From Clostridiaceae bacterium (GTDB lineage: Bacteria; Bacillota; Clostridia; Peptostreptococcales; Tindalliaceae): 64,000 bases of DNA. A program made the position numbers and the translations under genes. Positions 7,632-17,015 of this stretch are shown here, one piece after another. Numbering within the stretch: position 1 is the first letter of the stretch; each line of letters begins with the position of its first letter. The notes under the pieces were generated by a model, which ran no database searches, was not told where the DNA came from, and saw only the letters and a program-made list of their open reading frames with translations. The stretch covers positions 62,001-126,000 of the forward strand of contig JAABSW010000003.1 in NCBI GenBank assembly GCA_011390155.1, in the 5' to 3' direction.

Positions 7632-8150
7632 ATGAATAAGATAACCAGAAACATTCTATACCTTATTATCGTATCAATACCATTGGCCGGCTTGGTTTAT
7701 ACACTGCCCAGAGATGTGCAACCAGAGTATACTGGTGTTGAATACCGTCTGGGGGAGTTGGAATCCGGCGATCAAATCAACATTCAGATTACAGGCACCC
7801 TGCAAAAACGGTTTTTTGAACAAAACAGGTTTCGTGGTACTCTCGTGTTTGGAGATCATTTATTGGAGAACATGGATGTGGCATTAAACCCGGATGGTTC
7901 TTTACTTATGGTGAAAAATAATGAAACAGGTAAACTGGAAAGATTTGGAGTTATGTATTCATCCAGCGATTTAAGCAAATGGACCATCGCTGTGCTGGAA
8001 CCGGTCGTACTTTTTGGAGAGACCAGCGAAGAAAGGTTTTGGGACACTGAAGACGGATTGATGATCAGTGCTCCTGCAGAAACCCGACAGGAGGCACTGG
8101 ATATCTCTAATGAACTGATGGGCAATTTACTGGAAGAGCCATTAATGTAA
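7632..8150 (+). CDS. Hypothetical membrane-anchored protein
   Basis: I do not recognise this 172-residue protein. The ATG at 7632 follows GAGAGGTTGG, and residues 8-24 form a single hydrophobic segment (ILYLIIVSIPLAGLVY) acting as a signal anchor. The rest is a soluble, beta-rich extracytoplasmic domain with a GTLQKRFFEQNRFRGTLVFGD stretch. No Cys lipobox is seen. It is divergent from pgsA and convergent with the polymerase gene, so context gives no help. Confidence 0.65.
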   Translation: MNKITRNILYLIIVSIPLAGLVYTLPRDVQPEYTGVEYRLGELESGDQINIQITGTLQKRFFEQNRFRGTLVFGDHLLENMDVALNPDGSLLMVKNNETGKLERFGVMYSSSDLSKWTIAVLEPVVLFGETSEERFWDTEDGLMISAPAETRQEALDISNELMGNLLEEPLM

Positions 8151-8173
8151 TGGTGAAAAGGTCCAGGTATGCG

Positions 8174-9385
8174 CTAGTCGGAAGATTGTTTTTGTTTGAG
8201 TAATGAGGCGCGGGCAATTTTGTCTGCGCCATATTTTTGTCTGATTTGATCCATCACCTTATCGATCTTTTGATGGGAAGTATCTGTCCCTTTATACACC
8301 TCAGTATCTTTGGAAAGTTCAAAAATAGATATTTGGTGTGTTTTAGCGTCTGCAAAATGGCTTAAACTGATGCCGATCAGTCGCACACCCTTTTTGACAG
8401 GCCAATGAACCTTCATTAAGGTATAAGCGGTATCGAACAACTCCTGGGTATAATAGGTGGCAGTCTGCAGTTGTACCTGCCGGGTAATTGATGTAAAGTC
8501 ATTGAATTTTAATTGTATTTGTACCGTATAACCTTTTTTTTCATGTTGACGCGCACGTCTGCCCACATCTTCAGCCAATGACATCAACACGTTTCTAACT
8601 TCATCAATGTGGTAAACATCTTTCGCTAAAGTGGTGGACCTGCCAATGGATTTCATGTCGTCTTCTGCTTGACTGATCAAAGCAGCGTGGTCATGACCAT
8701 TGGCTTTTTGATAAAGGGATACTGCATTGTCACCCAGGCCTTGCGTCAACTGATAAAGATCAACGTGGGCAAGGTCGCCAATAGTGAAAATATTAAGTGC
8801 TTTCAATTTGGCACTGGTTTTTTCGCCAATCCCCCACATTTTGCTAACGGGAAGAGGCCACAGCTTTTCTGGAATCTCAGAGTGCCACAATGTGGTGATG
8901 CCAAGGGGCTTTTTCATGTCAGAGGCCATCTTTGACAGAAATTTATTGTCTGAGATGCCAATGGAACACCAAAGGGACAGGTTCGTTTTCAGGTCATGCA
9001 TGATTTTTTCTGCTGCTGCCACAGGCGTGCCGAAAATATGTTCCGTACCTGTCATGTCCAACCAGGCTTCATCAATACTGTTTTGTTCCACCAAGGGAGA
9101 ATAGTGTGTGAGCCTGCCCATAAATGCCTTGGATTTTTCACTGTAAAAAGCATGATCTGGTGGTACACATACCAAGTCCGGACACAACCTCAATGCCTCC
9201 CCCGTTGTCATGGTCGTTCTAACACCCAGGGAACGGGCGGGATAATTGGGTGCAAGAATAATACCCGTTCTTTTTGCCGGATCTCCTGCGACAGCTGCCG
9301 GTCGTTTCCACAGTTCAGGCCGCCGGCTCATTTCGCAGGTGATATAAAAGGCATTCATATCCACTAGAAAAATGACGCGTTTCAT
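8174..9385 (-). CDS. dinB: DNA polymerase IV (Y-family translesion polymerase)
   Basis: The 403-residue protein begins at the ATG at 9385 (MKRVIFLVDMNAF), eight bases after GGAGGGG. Catalytic carboxylates are in LVDMNAFY and in NSIDEAWLD; fingers, a helix-hairpin-helix region (KLKALNIFTIGDLAHV) and the little-finger domain follow. Y-family enzymes copy damaged templates with low fidelity. The C-terminus lacks a clear QLxLF beta-clamp motif; a weaker candidate is ISIFELSKD near residue 365. No LexA-type operator is visible upstream. Confidence 0.9.
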   Translation of the reverse strand: MKRVIFLVDMNAFYITCEMSRRPELWKRPAAVAGDPAKRTGIILAPNYPARSLGVRTTMTTGEALRLCPDLVCVPPDHAFYSEKSKAFMGRLTHYSPLVEQNSIDEAWLDMTGTEHIFGTPVAAAEKIMHDLKTNLSLWCSIGISDNKFLSKMASDMKKPLGITTLWHSEIPEKLWPLPVSKMWGIGEKTSAKLKALNIFTIGDLAHVDLYQLTQGLGDNAVSLYQKANGHDHAALISQAEDDMKSIGRSTTLAKDVYHIDEVRNVLMSLAEDVGRRARQHEKKGYTVQIQLKFNDFTSITRQVQLQTATYYTQELFDTAYTLMKVHWPVKKGVRLIGISLSHFADAKTHQISIFELSKDTEVYKGTDTSHQKIDKVMDQIRQKYGADKIARASLLKQKQSSD

Positions 9386-9579
9386 AAACATATCCCCTCC
9401 CTCTAGGGAATATTATACTATAACGATAGGAGAGAAAGAAAAACCAGATAAAAAGTCCAGTAAAGTAACCAGATTTTTTGGCTGTAACCCTACTCGATGA
9501 GATTGGCCAGCTTTTCGCTTATGTTTTGATTCTCAGGGTATAAATGAACTACTACATCTTATGTAAGCGTGGTGAAACG

Positions 9580-9984
9580 ATGGAAAGAACAGCCCGTGTT
9601 TTATTTGTTGAAGACAATGATATAAGTCGTGAACTGATCAGGCGAATTTTTAAAAGAATTGAGCAGATTCATGTTGATGTGGCAAGGGATGGGGAAGAAG
9701 CACTGAACCTCTTTGGGACGCATGAATATGACATTGTTTTCATGGATATCCAACTGCCAAGAATGGATGGATTCGAAGTGACCCGGCAGATAAGAGAAGA
9801 GGATCACAAATTGAGCCGGCGAACACCGGTGATTGCTGTTACAGCGTTTGTTGGGAAGGAAGACCAGCAACGATGCCGTGAAGCTGGCATGGATGACTAT
9901 GTGCCTAAGCCGGTAAACACACATGATTTATTGGAAAAGATTGAAAAATTTATACCGAATATATCCCCTAACCAGAAACTTTGA
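9580..9984 (+). CDS. Stand-alone CheY-like response regulator
   Basis: A 134-residue receiver domain and nothing else, starting at the ATG at 9580 (MERTARVLFVEDND). The acidic pair is in FVEDND, the phosphoacceptor Asp in VFMDIQLPRMDG, the conserved Thr in AVTAF and the Lys in YVPKPV. The sequence is closest in style to receiver domains of hybrid histidine kinases rather than chemotaxis CheY. There is no kinase next to it, so its partner must be encoded elsewhere. A start at 9544 is possible but has no ribosome binding site. Confidence 0.87.
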   Translation: MERTARVLFVEDNDISRELIRRIFKRIEQIHVDVARDGEEALNLFGTHEYDIVFMDIQLPRMDGFEVTRQIREEDHKLSRRTPVIAVTAFVGKEDQQRCREAGMDDYVPKPVNTHDLLEKIEKFIPNISPNQKL

Positions 9985-10108
9985 AAGGGTAATGACGTCT
10001 GTGTTGGCGAGGAGCTTATTAAGGCAAAAAGCTGAGGCAAAAAGCTGATCATTGACCCTTATACAGATGTGTGTTAGAATCATAATGATTTTTAAGGGGG
10101 ATGAGCCA

Positions 10109-11464
10109 ATGGATGAACAGGATTTTTTGCTGCACGAGATATTAGAAGCAATAAAAAATGAAGATGCTCATGCCCTGAGAAACTTTTTGGAAGAAATTCA
10201 TCCTTTTGATATGGCGCAAGCTTTGTTGCAAATGGATGAAGATGAACGCATTCTGTTTCGGAAATTGACGGATGAAGAACTGGCGGACTTAATAGAAGAA
10301 CTGGATTACGAAGAGCAACAGTCGCTCCTGCAGAAAATGGGACCGACCAGGGGCATCAGAATCATCGAAAAAATGGCTCCCGATGACGCAGCAGACTACC
10401 TGGGCGAACTTGACGAAGAGGAACGGACAGATATAATCGCCAAACTTAGACCGGATTTTGCTGCTGACATCAACCAGTTACTGGATTATCCTGAAAACTC
10501 AGCCGGGGGGTTGATGACCACTGAGTTTTTCGTTCTCTATGCACACAACACAGTGGAAAAAGCCATTGAAAGGTTGCGACAATTAGCCCCTGATGCTGAA
10601 AGTGCCTATTATCTCTACGTGGTGGATGATCACCATCAATTGAGTGGGGTCGTTTCCATCCGGGAATTGATCGTTTCACCGCCGCAGACAAAAATAAAGG
10701 AGATCATGTCTGAACGCGTGGTTTCTGTTCCGGTTGAGATGGACCAGGAAGAAGTGGCCCGGACAATGAACAACTATGGATTCCTGGCTGTGCCGGTTGT
10801 TAAAGGAAACCGGATGGTGGGTGTTATTACCGTTGATGATGCCATGGATGTTATGGAAGAAGAAGCTTCGGAAGACATGATGAAATTTGGTGGTATTACC
10901 GGACCGGAAGCGGGTATGCAAGACTTAAGTGTGGGTGCTGTTAAGTCCGCCATGGGGCGCATTCCCTGGCTTGTAGGTTTGCTGGGTGTTGGCGTTATGG
11001 CAGGCAACATCATTTCACATTTTGAAGAAACCCTGAGTGCCGTCGTGGTGTTGGCCATGTTTATACCAATGATAGCTGGTATGGCTGGTAACACAGGGAC
11101 ACAGTCTCTGGCGGTTGTGGTGAGAGGTTTAACCATGGGTCAGTTTAAAGGCAGGGATGTCTGGAGGCTTATTCGAAGGGAAGCAGCGGTTGGGTTCCTC
11201 ATCGGTGTGGTAAATGGACTTCTCATTAGTATTATCGCAGCAGTGTGGCACGGCAGTTTAATGCTGGGGTTTGTCATTGGCCTGTCATTATGGATCACCA
11301 TGTTTTTTGCCACTTTGGCAGGCACCATCGTGCCCCTGCTCATGACCAAGTTAAAATTTGATCCTGCTGTGGCATCAGGACCCTTCATTACGACGCTCAA
11401 TGACTTGGTGGGACTCACCATCTACTTTACGGTGGCCACATGGTTTATGAAATATCTTGTGTAA
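10109..11464 (+). CDS. mgtE: MgtE-type magnesium transporter
   Basis: The 451-residue protein starts at the ATG at 10109, eight bases after AAGGGGG; this gives the usual MgtE length, whereas the ATG-less extension upstream does not. Order of parts: helical MgtE N-domain (to about 130) with acidic DEEER repeats, paired CBS domains (about 130-255, ending MVGVITVDDAMDVMEEEASEDM), a plug helix, and five membrane helices with AGNTGTQSLAVVVRGL lining the pore. MgtE is a Mg2+-gated Mg2+ channel. No Mg2+ riboswitch is seen upstream. A small acidic gene follows. Confidence 0.94.
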   Translation: MDEQDFLLHEILEAIKNEDAHALRNFLEEIHPFDMAQALLQMDEDERILFRKLTDEELADLIEELDYEEQQSLLQKMGPTRGIRIIEKMAPDDAADYLGELDEEERTDIIAKLRPDFAADINQLLDYPENSAGGLMTTEFFVLYAHNTVEKAIERLRQLAPDAESAYYLYVVDDHHQLSGVVSIRELIVSPPQTKIKEIMSERVVSVPVEMDQEEVARTMNNYGFLAVPVVKGNRMVGVITVDDAMDVMEEEASEDMMKFGGITGPEAGMQDLSVGAVKSAMGRIPWLVGLLGVGVMAGNIISHFEETLSAVVVLAMFIPMIAGMAGNTGTQSLAVVVRGLTMGQFKGRDVWRLIRREAAVGFLIGVVNGLLISIIAAVWHGSLMLGFVIGLSLWITMFFATLAGTIVPLLMTKLKFDPAVASGPFITTLNDLVGLTIYFTVATWFMKYLV

Positions 11465-11509
11465 TCGACTTATATAATGTATCATTATTTGGGCAAAGGA
11501 GGATATAAA

Positions 11510-11725
11510 ATGGAGCAAAAAGAGCGCAATAAATTGAAAGAACAAATACAGCAGATTAACGGCACTTTGTCCGATAGTGATGCCCAGAAAATTATGGAAT
11601 TGTTGGACAAAGAAGTTTCCAAAGTAGAGAAAAAAATGATGATCACACTGGAAATAAAAGATTTGCTGGAAGGTTGGCTTGAAGAGGAATATGATGAGGA
11701 AGACGGAGAGAGAACATTACACTAA
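11510..11725 (+). CDS. Small acidic hypothetical protein
   Basis: The 71-residue protein starts at the ATG at 11510, six bases after AAAGGAGG. It is helical and highly charged, with a strongly acidic C-terminus (EGWLEEEYDEEDGER), no Cys and no membrane segment. It lies 45 bases after mgtE and before a terminator, so it is likely the second gene of the mgtE transcript. I do not recognise a family. Confidence 0.7.
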   Translation: MEQKERNKLKEQIQQINGTLSDSDAQKIMELLDKEVSKVEKKMMITLEIKDLLEGWLEEEYDEEDGERTLH

Positions 11726-11738
11726 GGCAAATTAGTTT

Positions 11739-11770
11739 ATCCGGGAGTCTTGAGACTGCCGGATTTTTTA
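11739..11770 (+). terminator. Rho-independent terminator after mgtE operon
   Basis: ATCCGGGAGTCT, loop TG, AGACTGCCGGAT (11739-11764) with one unpaired position, followed by TTTTTT. Confidence 0.88.
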
Positions 11771-11931
11771 TAAGAAAGGAGGAACCCTTGTCAAATAATG
11801 TCATGAATAATGTGAAATTTGAATAATAGATCTTTTCAAACATCACTGGTTTTGATAGAATGTAAATATTAACATTGATTAACAGAAAAATAGGAATTTG
11901 ATACTATACAGATTCGATAAGAGGTGATTCC

Positions 11932-12681
11932 ATGGCTATGATGGAAATGCTTCGGGAGGCCAGGAGCCAAATTATCAGAAAACTTTCGTATCTGTCAGAA
12001 GGAGTTTATTTTGTCTCGCCGGAGGAACTTGGTGAACAGCATTATCATAAACAGGAGATGTACCAATTTCCCCGGGACCCAAACTACTTGAATAAAAACA
12101 TAAACACGGTGACAGATTTAATTCTTTATGTCAGAACATCGTTTTTTCAGCCGCGAATGGGAGACCTGCGGCTGCGTGAAGGAGAAATGATCTGGCACTT
12201 CAACCGAACGGGGCCTGAAACCATATGTGCTAACAAAGGAAACTGTGGTGGTATATCAAGCATGTTGGCCTATATATTACAAGACAACTATGAAGAGGTG
12301 GGGTTCATTGCCTTTACAGACCAAATAGGGGGACACGTTTTTAATTATATTAAACATCAGAATAAGTATTACTTTATTGACTTGTTAAATTACCTATATG
12401 CCAGTAAATCAATGGAGCATTATTCCACCATGATTTATCAAGGGGACTCACTGCAAACTTATGCAGATTATTATCGAAAAAAAACCAGAAAAGACATAAA
12501 AATTATGGTGTCATATTCTGGCGACCAGGTACTGCCCATTGGAAGGTTTCATCAAAAACCATTGATGTTTTTACCTGAAGGTAGTCAATACCACGTTTTG
12601 CATGAATCGCCACAGGAGGGTATTGTGGTGAGGGAAAAAACAGTATATCAGTGCCCGGAACAATTAAACAACTGTGTTTAA
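11932..12681 (+). CDS. Transglutaminase-like fold protein of unknown function
   Basis: This 249-residue soluble protein has no signal peptide. A Cys-His-Asp set in transglutaminase order is visible: Cys105 in NKGNCGGISS, His135 in QIGGHVFNYI and Asp150 in YYFIDLLNYL. This suggests a papain/transglutaminase-like fold acting as a protease, amidase or crosslinker, but no specific family is recognised. The ATG at 11932 follows GAGGTG. The PAS-GGDEF-HD-GYP gene begins 43 bases downstream, making co-expression plausible. Function is inferred from the triad alone. Confidence 0.65.
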   Translation: MAMMEMLREARSQIIRKLSYLSEGVYFVSPEELGEQHYHKQEMYQFPRDPNYLNKNINTVTDLILYVRTSFFQPRMGDLRLREGEMIWHFNRTGPETICANKGNCGGISSMLAYILQDNYEEVGFIAFTDQIGGHVFNYIKHQNKYYFIDLLNYLYASKSMEHYSTMIYQGDSLQTYADYYRKKTRKDIKIMVSYSGDQVLPIGRFHQKPLMFLPEGSQYHVLHESPQEGIVVREKTVYQCPEQLNNCV

Positions 12682-12724
12682 TTGTTCAACAAGGTTGTAT
12701 TTCCAACTGTGAAGGATGATTTGT

Positions 12725-14908
12725 ATGAATCATCAATTTGGTCAAAAGGGTATTATTCCAAGGCATGTCATTCTTTCTACAATGATAGAAGGGTATGCAT
12801 ATTTTCGCGTGCTAACAGATTCTTTTGGAAAACCAACCGATTTCTTGTTTTTAGAAACCAATGATTCATTGGAACATATCTTAACCAGCAATCAGCAGGA
12901 TCTGATTGGGAAACGTTGGACAGAGATCTTCGGAAAACCGGTGCAAGACGATTTTGACTGGATCTACTTTTTGGGACAGACTGCAGTTACGGGCGAACCT
13001 TGCCAGTACACAGGACACATGAAGAACCTTAAGAAAGAGCTATCAATTGGGGCATTCAGTGAAGAACCCGGCTATATATCTGTGTTGTTTTACGATGAAA
13101 TGTTAAAAAAGCAATGGGAACACAACAAAAACCACAGCCAGAAGGAAACTGACAGCATTTTGGAAGCTGTACCTGAAGCATTAATGATGGTTAACCAGGA
13201 TGGCACCGTCACTGATATCAAAGGCCTTAGTAAGCGTCTTCTTGTCAAGGCACCTGACCAGGCAATTGGGAAAAGAATACATGATATATTTGACCGTGAG
13301 AATGCTGTTAAACTGATGCTGAGTGTCAGCAGAGCTCTTGGAACTAAACAGGTGCAACGGGATGAATTATGCCTGACACAAGATGGACATGTAAAATGGT
13401 TTGAAACAAGCACCACGCCTGTCAATGCATCCGGAGTGGTTTCCAGTATTCGGGAAATTACGGAAAGAAAAAAAGCAGAGCAGGCCTTGTTGGAAAACGA
13501 ACGACGATGGCAGTATGCATTGGAAGGTAATGGGGATGGTGTTTGGGACTGGAATATCCATGAGAACAGAATGTTTTTATCAAAACGATTCCGTGACATG
13601 ATGCAATTGCCACTGAAGACAGAAGCCGAAACCATTGAACCGGAGGAGTTGCTTGGCCAGGTAGATCCCCGTGATTTTCAAAAAGTATTTGACACAATTC
13701 AGGATGTAAGGGAAGATAAACTGAGTGTCATCGATTTAGAATACCGGGTGCTTTTTCCTGATAAGACCATTAAATGGTTTCAGGCAAGAGGAAAACGCAT
13801 CAGTTATCGCGATGAAGAGCAGGTATCCCGCATGGTGGGTACTCTTTCAGAAATTACACTGCGTAAACAAGCGGAAGAGGAAATTAAATACCTTAGTTTC
13901 CATGATAAATTAACCGGTTTATACAACAGAGCCTTTTTTGAAGAAGAAATTAGCAGGATGGACACACAAAGACAGCTGCCTTTGTCCATTATTATTGGCG
14001 ATGTCAATGGGTTGAAACTGACGAATGATATTTTTGGGCATTTGGAAGGCGATAAACTGCTCATTGAAATTAGTCGTATTCTCATGGAATCCTGCCGCAA
14101 GGAAGACATTGTTGCCAGATGGGGTGGCGATGAATTTGCCATAATCCTACCCAGAACTGCGGAAGATAAAGCGGAAGAAATATGTGAGCGTATTCGGGAT
14201 GGATGTCAGCGGGTACAGGTTGATTTTATTCAAATGAGCATCGCGTTGGGAGTTGCCACAAAATACCAGAAACAGATTAATATTCACGAAATCATTAAAG
14301 ATGCTGAGAATCAAATGTATCGCAACAAACTTGAAAAAAACAAGAACAATAAGGGTTACATGCTCTCTTATCTGGAAGAGATTCTCTATAAAAAAACTGA
14401 CGAAACCCGGGAACATGGAGAACGGATTCGAAGCATGGGTATGAAGTTGGCTGAGTTTATGGAAGACCATCCAAGTTTTAATGAAATTAGATTGCTTGGG
14501 ACCTTCCATGACGTGGGCACCATTGCCTTGGAAAATGAAATACTTATGAAAAAAGGAGCTCTCTCGGAGGAAGAGTGGGAAAAAATTAAAAAGCACCCGG
14601 ACATTGGTTATCGAATTGCAGAATCCATTCACGAGATTTCTCACATTGCAGATTATATACTGACTCACCATGAACACTGGGATGGTACAGGTTATCCCCG
14701 GGGCTTAAAAGGTGAGGAAATACCCAAAATTTCCAGAATGCTGGCTATTTTGGATGCGTATGATATAATGACACATCCCAAAGGGTACAAACGTTCAAAG
14801 ACCCATGAAGAGGCCATTAATGAACTAATACGCTGTGCAGGGAAACAGTTTGATCCTGAGTTGGTGGAGTTGTTTAGTACCTTTATGGGAAAAAGTGAAG
14901 TGGTTTGA
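12725..14908 (+). CDS. PAS-PAS-PAS-GGDEF-HD-GYP cyclic-di-GMP signalling protein
   Basis: The 727-residue cytoplasmic protein was started at ATG 12725, nine bases after GAAGG (ATG 12716 is too close). About three PAS regions cover residues 15-385 (segments ending EITERKKAEQ and EITLRKQAEEE are PAS-to-next linkers). GGDEF lies at about 390-550 with the intact signature RWGGDEFAII; HD-GYP follows, with HD in TFHDVGT and the HHEHWDGTGYP signature. It could both make and degrade cyclic di-GMP. The usual HDxGK is HDVGT here, so the hydrolase half may be altered. No membrane segments. Confidence 0.9.
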   Translation: MNHQFGQKGIIPRHVILSTMIEGYAYFRVLTDSFGKPTDFLFLETNDSLEHILTSNQQDLIGKRWTEIFGKPVQDDFDWIYFLGQTAVTGEPCQYTGHMKNLKKELSIGAFSEEPGYISVLFYDEMLKKQWEHNKNHSQKETDSILEAVPEALMMVNQDGTVTDIKGLSKRLLVKAPDQAIGKRIHDIFDRENAVKLMLSVSRALGTKQVQRDELCLTQDGHVKWFETSTTPVNASGVVSSIREITERKKAEQALLENERRWQYALEGNGDGVWDWNIHENRMFLSKRFRDMMQLPLKTEAETIEPEELLGQVDPRDFQKVFDTIQDVREDKLSVIDLEYRVLFPDKTIKWFQARGKRISYRDEEQVSRMVGTLSEITLRKQAEEEIKYLSFHDKLTGLYNRAFFEEEISRMDTQRQLPLSIIIGDVNGLKLTNDIFGHLEGDKLLIEISRILMESCRKEDIVARWGGDEFAIILPRTAEDKAEEICERIRDGCQRVQVDFIQMSIALGVATKYQKQINIHEIIKDAENQMYRNKLEKNKNNKGYMLSYLEEILYKKTDETREHGERIRSMGMKLAEFMEDHPSFNEIRLLGTFHDVGTIALENEILMKKGALSEEEWEKIKKHPDIGYRIAESIHEISHIADYILTHHEHWDGTGYPRGLKGEEIPKISRMLAILDAYDIMTHPKGYKRSKTHEEAINELIRCAGKQFDPELVELFSTFMGKSEVV

Positions 14909-14912
14909 TGTT

Positions 14913-14946
14913 GAAAATCCTCTGGCAATTGCATGAGAGGATTTTC
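14913..14946 (+). terminator. Inverted repeat, likely terminator
   Basis: Perfect 11-base arms GAAAATCCTCT and AGAGGATTTTC around a 12-base loop, just after the stop at 14908. The second arm supplies the T-run; beyond it the sequence is not T-rich, so termination may be partial. Confidence 0.6.
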
Positions 14947-15037
14947 TCTGTGAGAGAGAACTATCATCAGGTTTATTAATATGATAGAATACGCCATGAC
15001 GATCATATCATTGTAGAATTGAACGGGAGTGAGCAAT

Positions 15038-15136
15038 TTGAACAAGAGAACTAAAAAGATGCTGGCCATTATCATTGCTTTCATGATGATCATGTCCACC
15101 TTTGCAGCACTGATAACAGCTGTGGCGGGGGTTTAA
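15038..15136 (+). CDS. Small single-span membrane protein (32 aa)
   Basis: TTG start at 15038, eight bases after GGGAG, reading 32 codons to TAA. A basic N-terminus (NKRTKKM) is followed by one hydrophobic helix ([18 protein letters not shown]). Similar tiny proteins of the DUF4044 type are common in Firmicutes; that match is tentative. It lies 17 bases before deoD and probably shares its transcript. No function is known. Confidence 0.55.
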   Translation: MNKRTKKMLAIIIAFMMIMSTFAALITAVAGV

Positions 15137-15153
15137 TAAAGGAGGAAGAACAA

Positions 15154-15855
15154 ATGAGCATTCATATTGGGGCCGCCAGGGGAGATATCGCAGAAACAAT
15201 ATTATTACCGGGCGATCCCCTGAGAGCAAAAATGATCGCTGAAACATTTCTTGAAAACCCGGTTTGTTACAATGAAGTGAGAGGTATGTACGGATACACA
15301 GGCACCTACCAGGGCAAACGTATCTCTGTGCAGGGAACCGGTATGGGAATTCCTTCCATTTCAATCTATGCCAATGAGTTGGTCAGCGAATATGGAGTTA
15401 AAAACCTGGTTCGTGTAGGGACATGTGGTGCATTGCAGGAAAAAGTGGGCGTAAGGGATGTCATACTGGCCATGGGCGCCTGTACTGATTCAAATGTTAA
15501 CAATATTAGGTTTAAAGGTATGAACTACGCACCCACAGCCAGTTTTGACCTGTTGACAAAGGCTGTAAAGGTGGCTGAAGAAAAAAAGATAAAACCTCAT
15601 GTGGGCAACATCATGACTTCGGATACCTTCTACCAGGATGATTCCGACAGCTGGAAGCTTTGGGCTTCCTATGGTGTGCTGGCAGTTGAAATGGAAACAG
15701 CAGAATTGTATACACTGGCAGCAAAACATGGCGTGAAGGCATTGGCCGTTTTGACGGTTAGCGATCACATTGTCACACATGAAATAACATCAGCGGAAGA
15801 ACGGCAAAATACATTTAAACAGATGATAGAAATAGCATTATCCCTGGCTGAATGA
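15154..15855 (+). CDS. deoD: Purine-nucleoside phosphorylase (DeoD type)
   Basis: This 233-residue cytoplasmic hexameric enzyme cleaves purine (deoxy)ribonucleosides with phosphate to base and pentose-1-phosphate. DeoD-type signatures: [56 protein letters not shown] for ribose binding, and Asp in VLTVSDHI for the base. AAAGGAGGA precedes ATG 15154. It stands apart from deoC and the nucleoside importer at 42.7-48.5 kb, so nucleoside salvage is split between two loci. Confidence 0.96.
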   Translation: MSIHIGAARGDIAETILLPGDPLRAKMIAETFLENPVCYNEVRGMYGYTGTYQGKRISVQGTGMGIPSISIYANELVSEYGVKNLVRVGTCGALQEKVGVRDVILAMGACTDSNVNNIRFKGMNYAPTASFDLLTKAVKVAEEKKIKPHVGNIMTSDTFYQDDSDSWKLWASYGVLAVEMETAELYTLAAKHGVKALAVLTVSDHIVTHEITSAEERQNTFKQMIEIALSLAE

Positions 15856-15877
15856 GTCTAACGTTAAGGAGATCAAG

Positions 15878-16969
15878 ATGAAGAAATTATACCTGGCACA
15901 AATACCAAATGGTGATCCCATACAACAGGATTTATTTAATGCCAATGGCGCTATACTGGTAAAAAAAGGAAAAATAATGACACCCAGGCTTCGAGAGCAG
16001 TTATTGAGAAACAACATTGAATATTTTTTACTGGATGTCACAGGTTACGATGAGGTGGAATCTCACTACAATCATTTTGATGATGAAACAATCAGACAGA
16101 TTGAAGAAGTAAAAAACGTATACACACAATCCTTTGGCAACCTGAGCAGCGAATTCGAACGCATGAGAAAAACCGGCAGATTGGATAAGCATGTCATTGA
16201 AGAAACTGCTCATGAACTGGTTGATAGCATTGGCAGATACCAGCAGGTATATTTGGGGCTGGAAGGGATCCGCCGAAAAGATTTTTATACCTACATCCAC
16301 TCCATTGACGTGGCTGTTTTTATGATAATTTTAAGTAAAAGTTTAAAATTGGATAAAGCACAACAGGAAAGGGCTGCGCTGGCCGGTTTGCTGCATGACA
16401 TTGGCAAAACACGGATCCATGATTCCATTTTGTTAAAACCAGGCCGGTTAACGAATGATGAGATGAGGATTATGCAGGAACATTCCCGTGTGGGCCACCA
16501 AATTATAAGCAAGGAATTGAAATATGGGCAGGAAATTGCCTGTGCAGCGCTGGAACATCACGAACGGATGGATGGTACCGGTTATCCCATGGGAGTTAAC
16601 TGGAATCATCTGCATTTGCATTCAAAAATGGCGGCGGTGTGCGATATATACGATGCTGTAACCGGAGAACGGGTTTATAAAAAGGCCATGCTGCCTCATG
16701 AGGCAGTGGAATTTCTCATGACCATTGTGGATAAACACTTGGACAGGTCACTGACCACATTATTTGTCAGAAACATTGCAGTCTATCCACTTGGAACCAA
16801 AGTGGTTCTAAACAATGAAGAGGAAGGCATCGTGGTAAAAATTCATGACGGTTTTCCCACCAGGCCAGTGGTTAAAATTCCTAAAAGGGGAATGTTGCGG
16901 GATATGATGGTGGAAAAAACATTGTTGGTAACCCGTGTGTTGAATACGAAGCATGAAACAGCCGGGTAA
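15878..16969 (+). CDS. HD-GYP domain cyclic-di-GMP phosphodiesterase
   Basis: The 363-residue protein starts at ATG 15878 after TAAGGAG. Residues 1-125 form an N-terminal domain of the kind often preceding HD-GYP; the catalytic domain spans about 135-300 with complete signatures LLHDIGKTRIHD and HHERMDGTGYPMG, then a C-terminal segment with PLGTKVVLNNEEEGIVVKI typical of the family. It should hydrolyse cyclic di-GMP. Its motifs are all intact, unlike the HD-GYP half of the protein at 12725. It follows deoD by 22 bases, so both may be co-transcribed. Confidence 0.92.
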   Translation: MKKLYLAQIPNGDPIQQDLFNANGAILVKKGKIMTPRLREQLLRNNIEYFLLDVTGYDEVESHYNHFDDETIRQIEEVKNVYTQSFGNLSSEFERMRKTGRLDKHVIEETAHELVDSIGRYQQVYLGLEGIRRKDFYTYIHSIDVAVFMIILSKSLKLDKAQQERAALAGLLHDIGKTRIHDSILLKPGRLTNDEMRIMQEHSRVGHQIISKELKYGQEIACAALEHHERMDGTGYPMGVNWNHLHLHSKMAAVCDIYDAVTGERVYKKAMLPHEAVEFLMTIVDKHLDRSLTTLFVRNIAVYPLGTKVVLNNEEEGIVVKIHDGFPTRPVVKIPKRGMLRDMMVEKTLLVTRVLNTKHETAG

Positions 16970-16980
16970 AAAGGCAAGAC

Positions 16981-17009
16981 TTGACCCTGTATGACATAGG
17001 GTATATAAT
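16981..17009 (+). promoter_or_regulatory. Sigma-A promoter for T-box/ileS
   Basis: TTGACC (16981-16986), 17 bases, TATAAT (17004-17009). Transcription should start near 17016, giving a leader of roughly 285 bases. Confidence 0.85.
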
Positions 17010-17015
17010 GAGCCA

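Noticed and set aside
9386-9579. LexA-type operator between dinB and the receiver gene
   Set aside because: No CGAAC-N4-GTTCG-like palindrome; only a TATAAT on the minus strand (9417-9412) without a convincing -35 box.
12682-12864. 60-codon open frame between the transglutaminase-like and GGDEF genes
   Set aside because: It overlaps the start of the GGDEF gene in another frame and lacks a ribosome binding site.
13090-13635. Reverse-strand open frame (181 codons) inside the PAS-GGDEF gene
   Set aside because: Ser-rich low-information translation opposite a multi-domain protein; no ribosome binding site.
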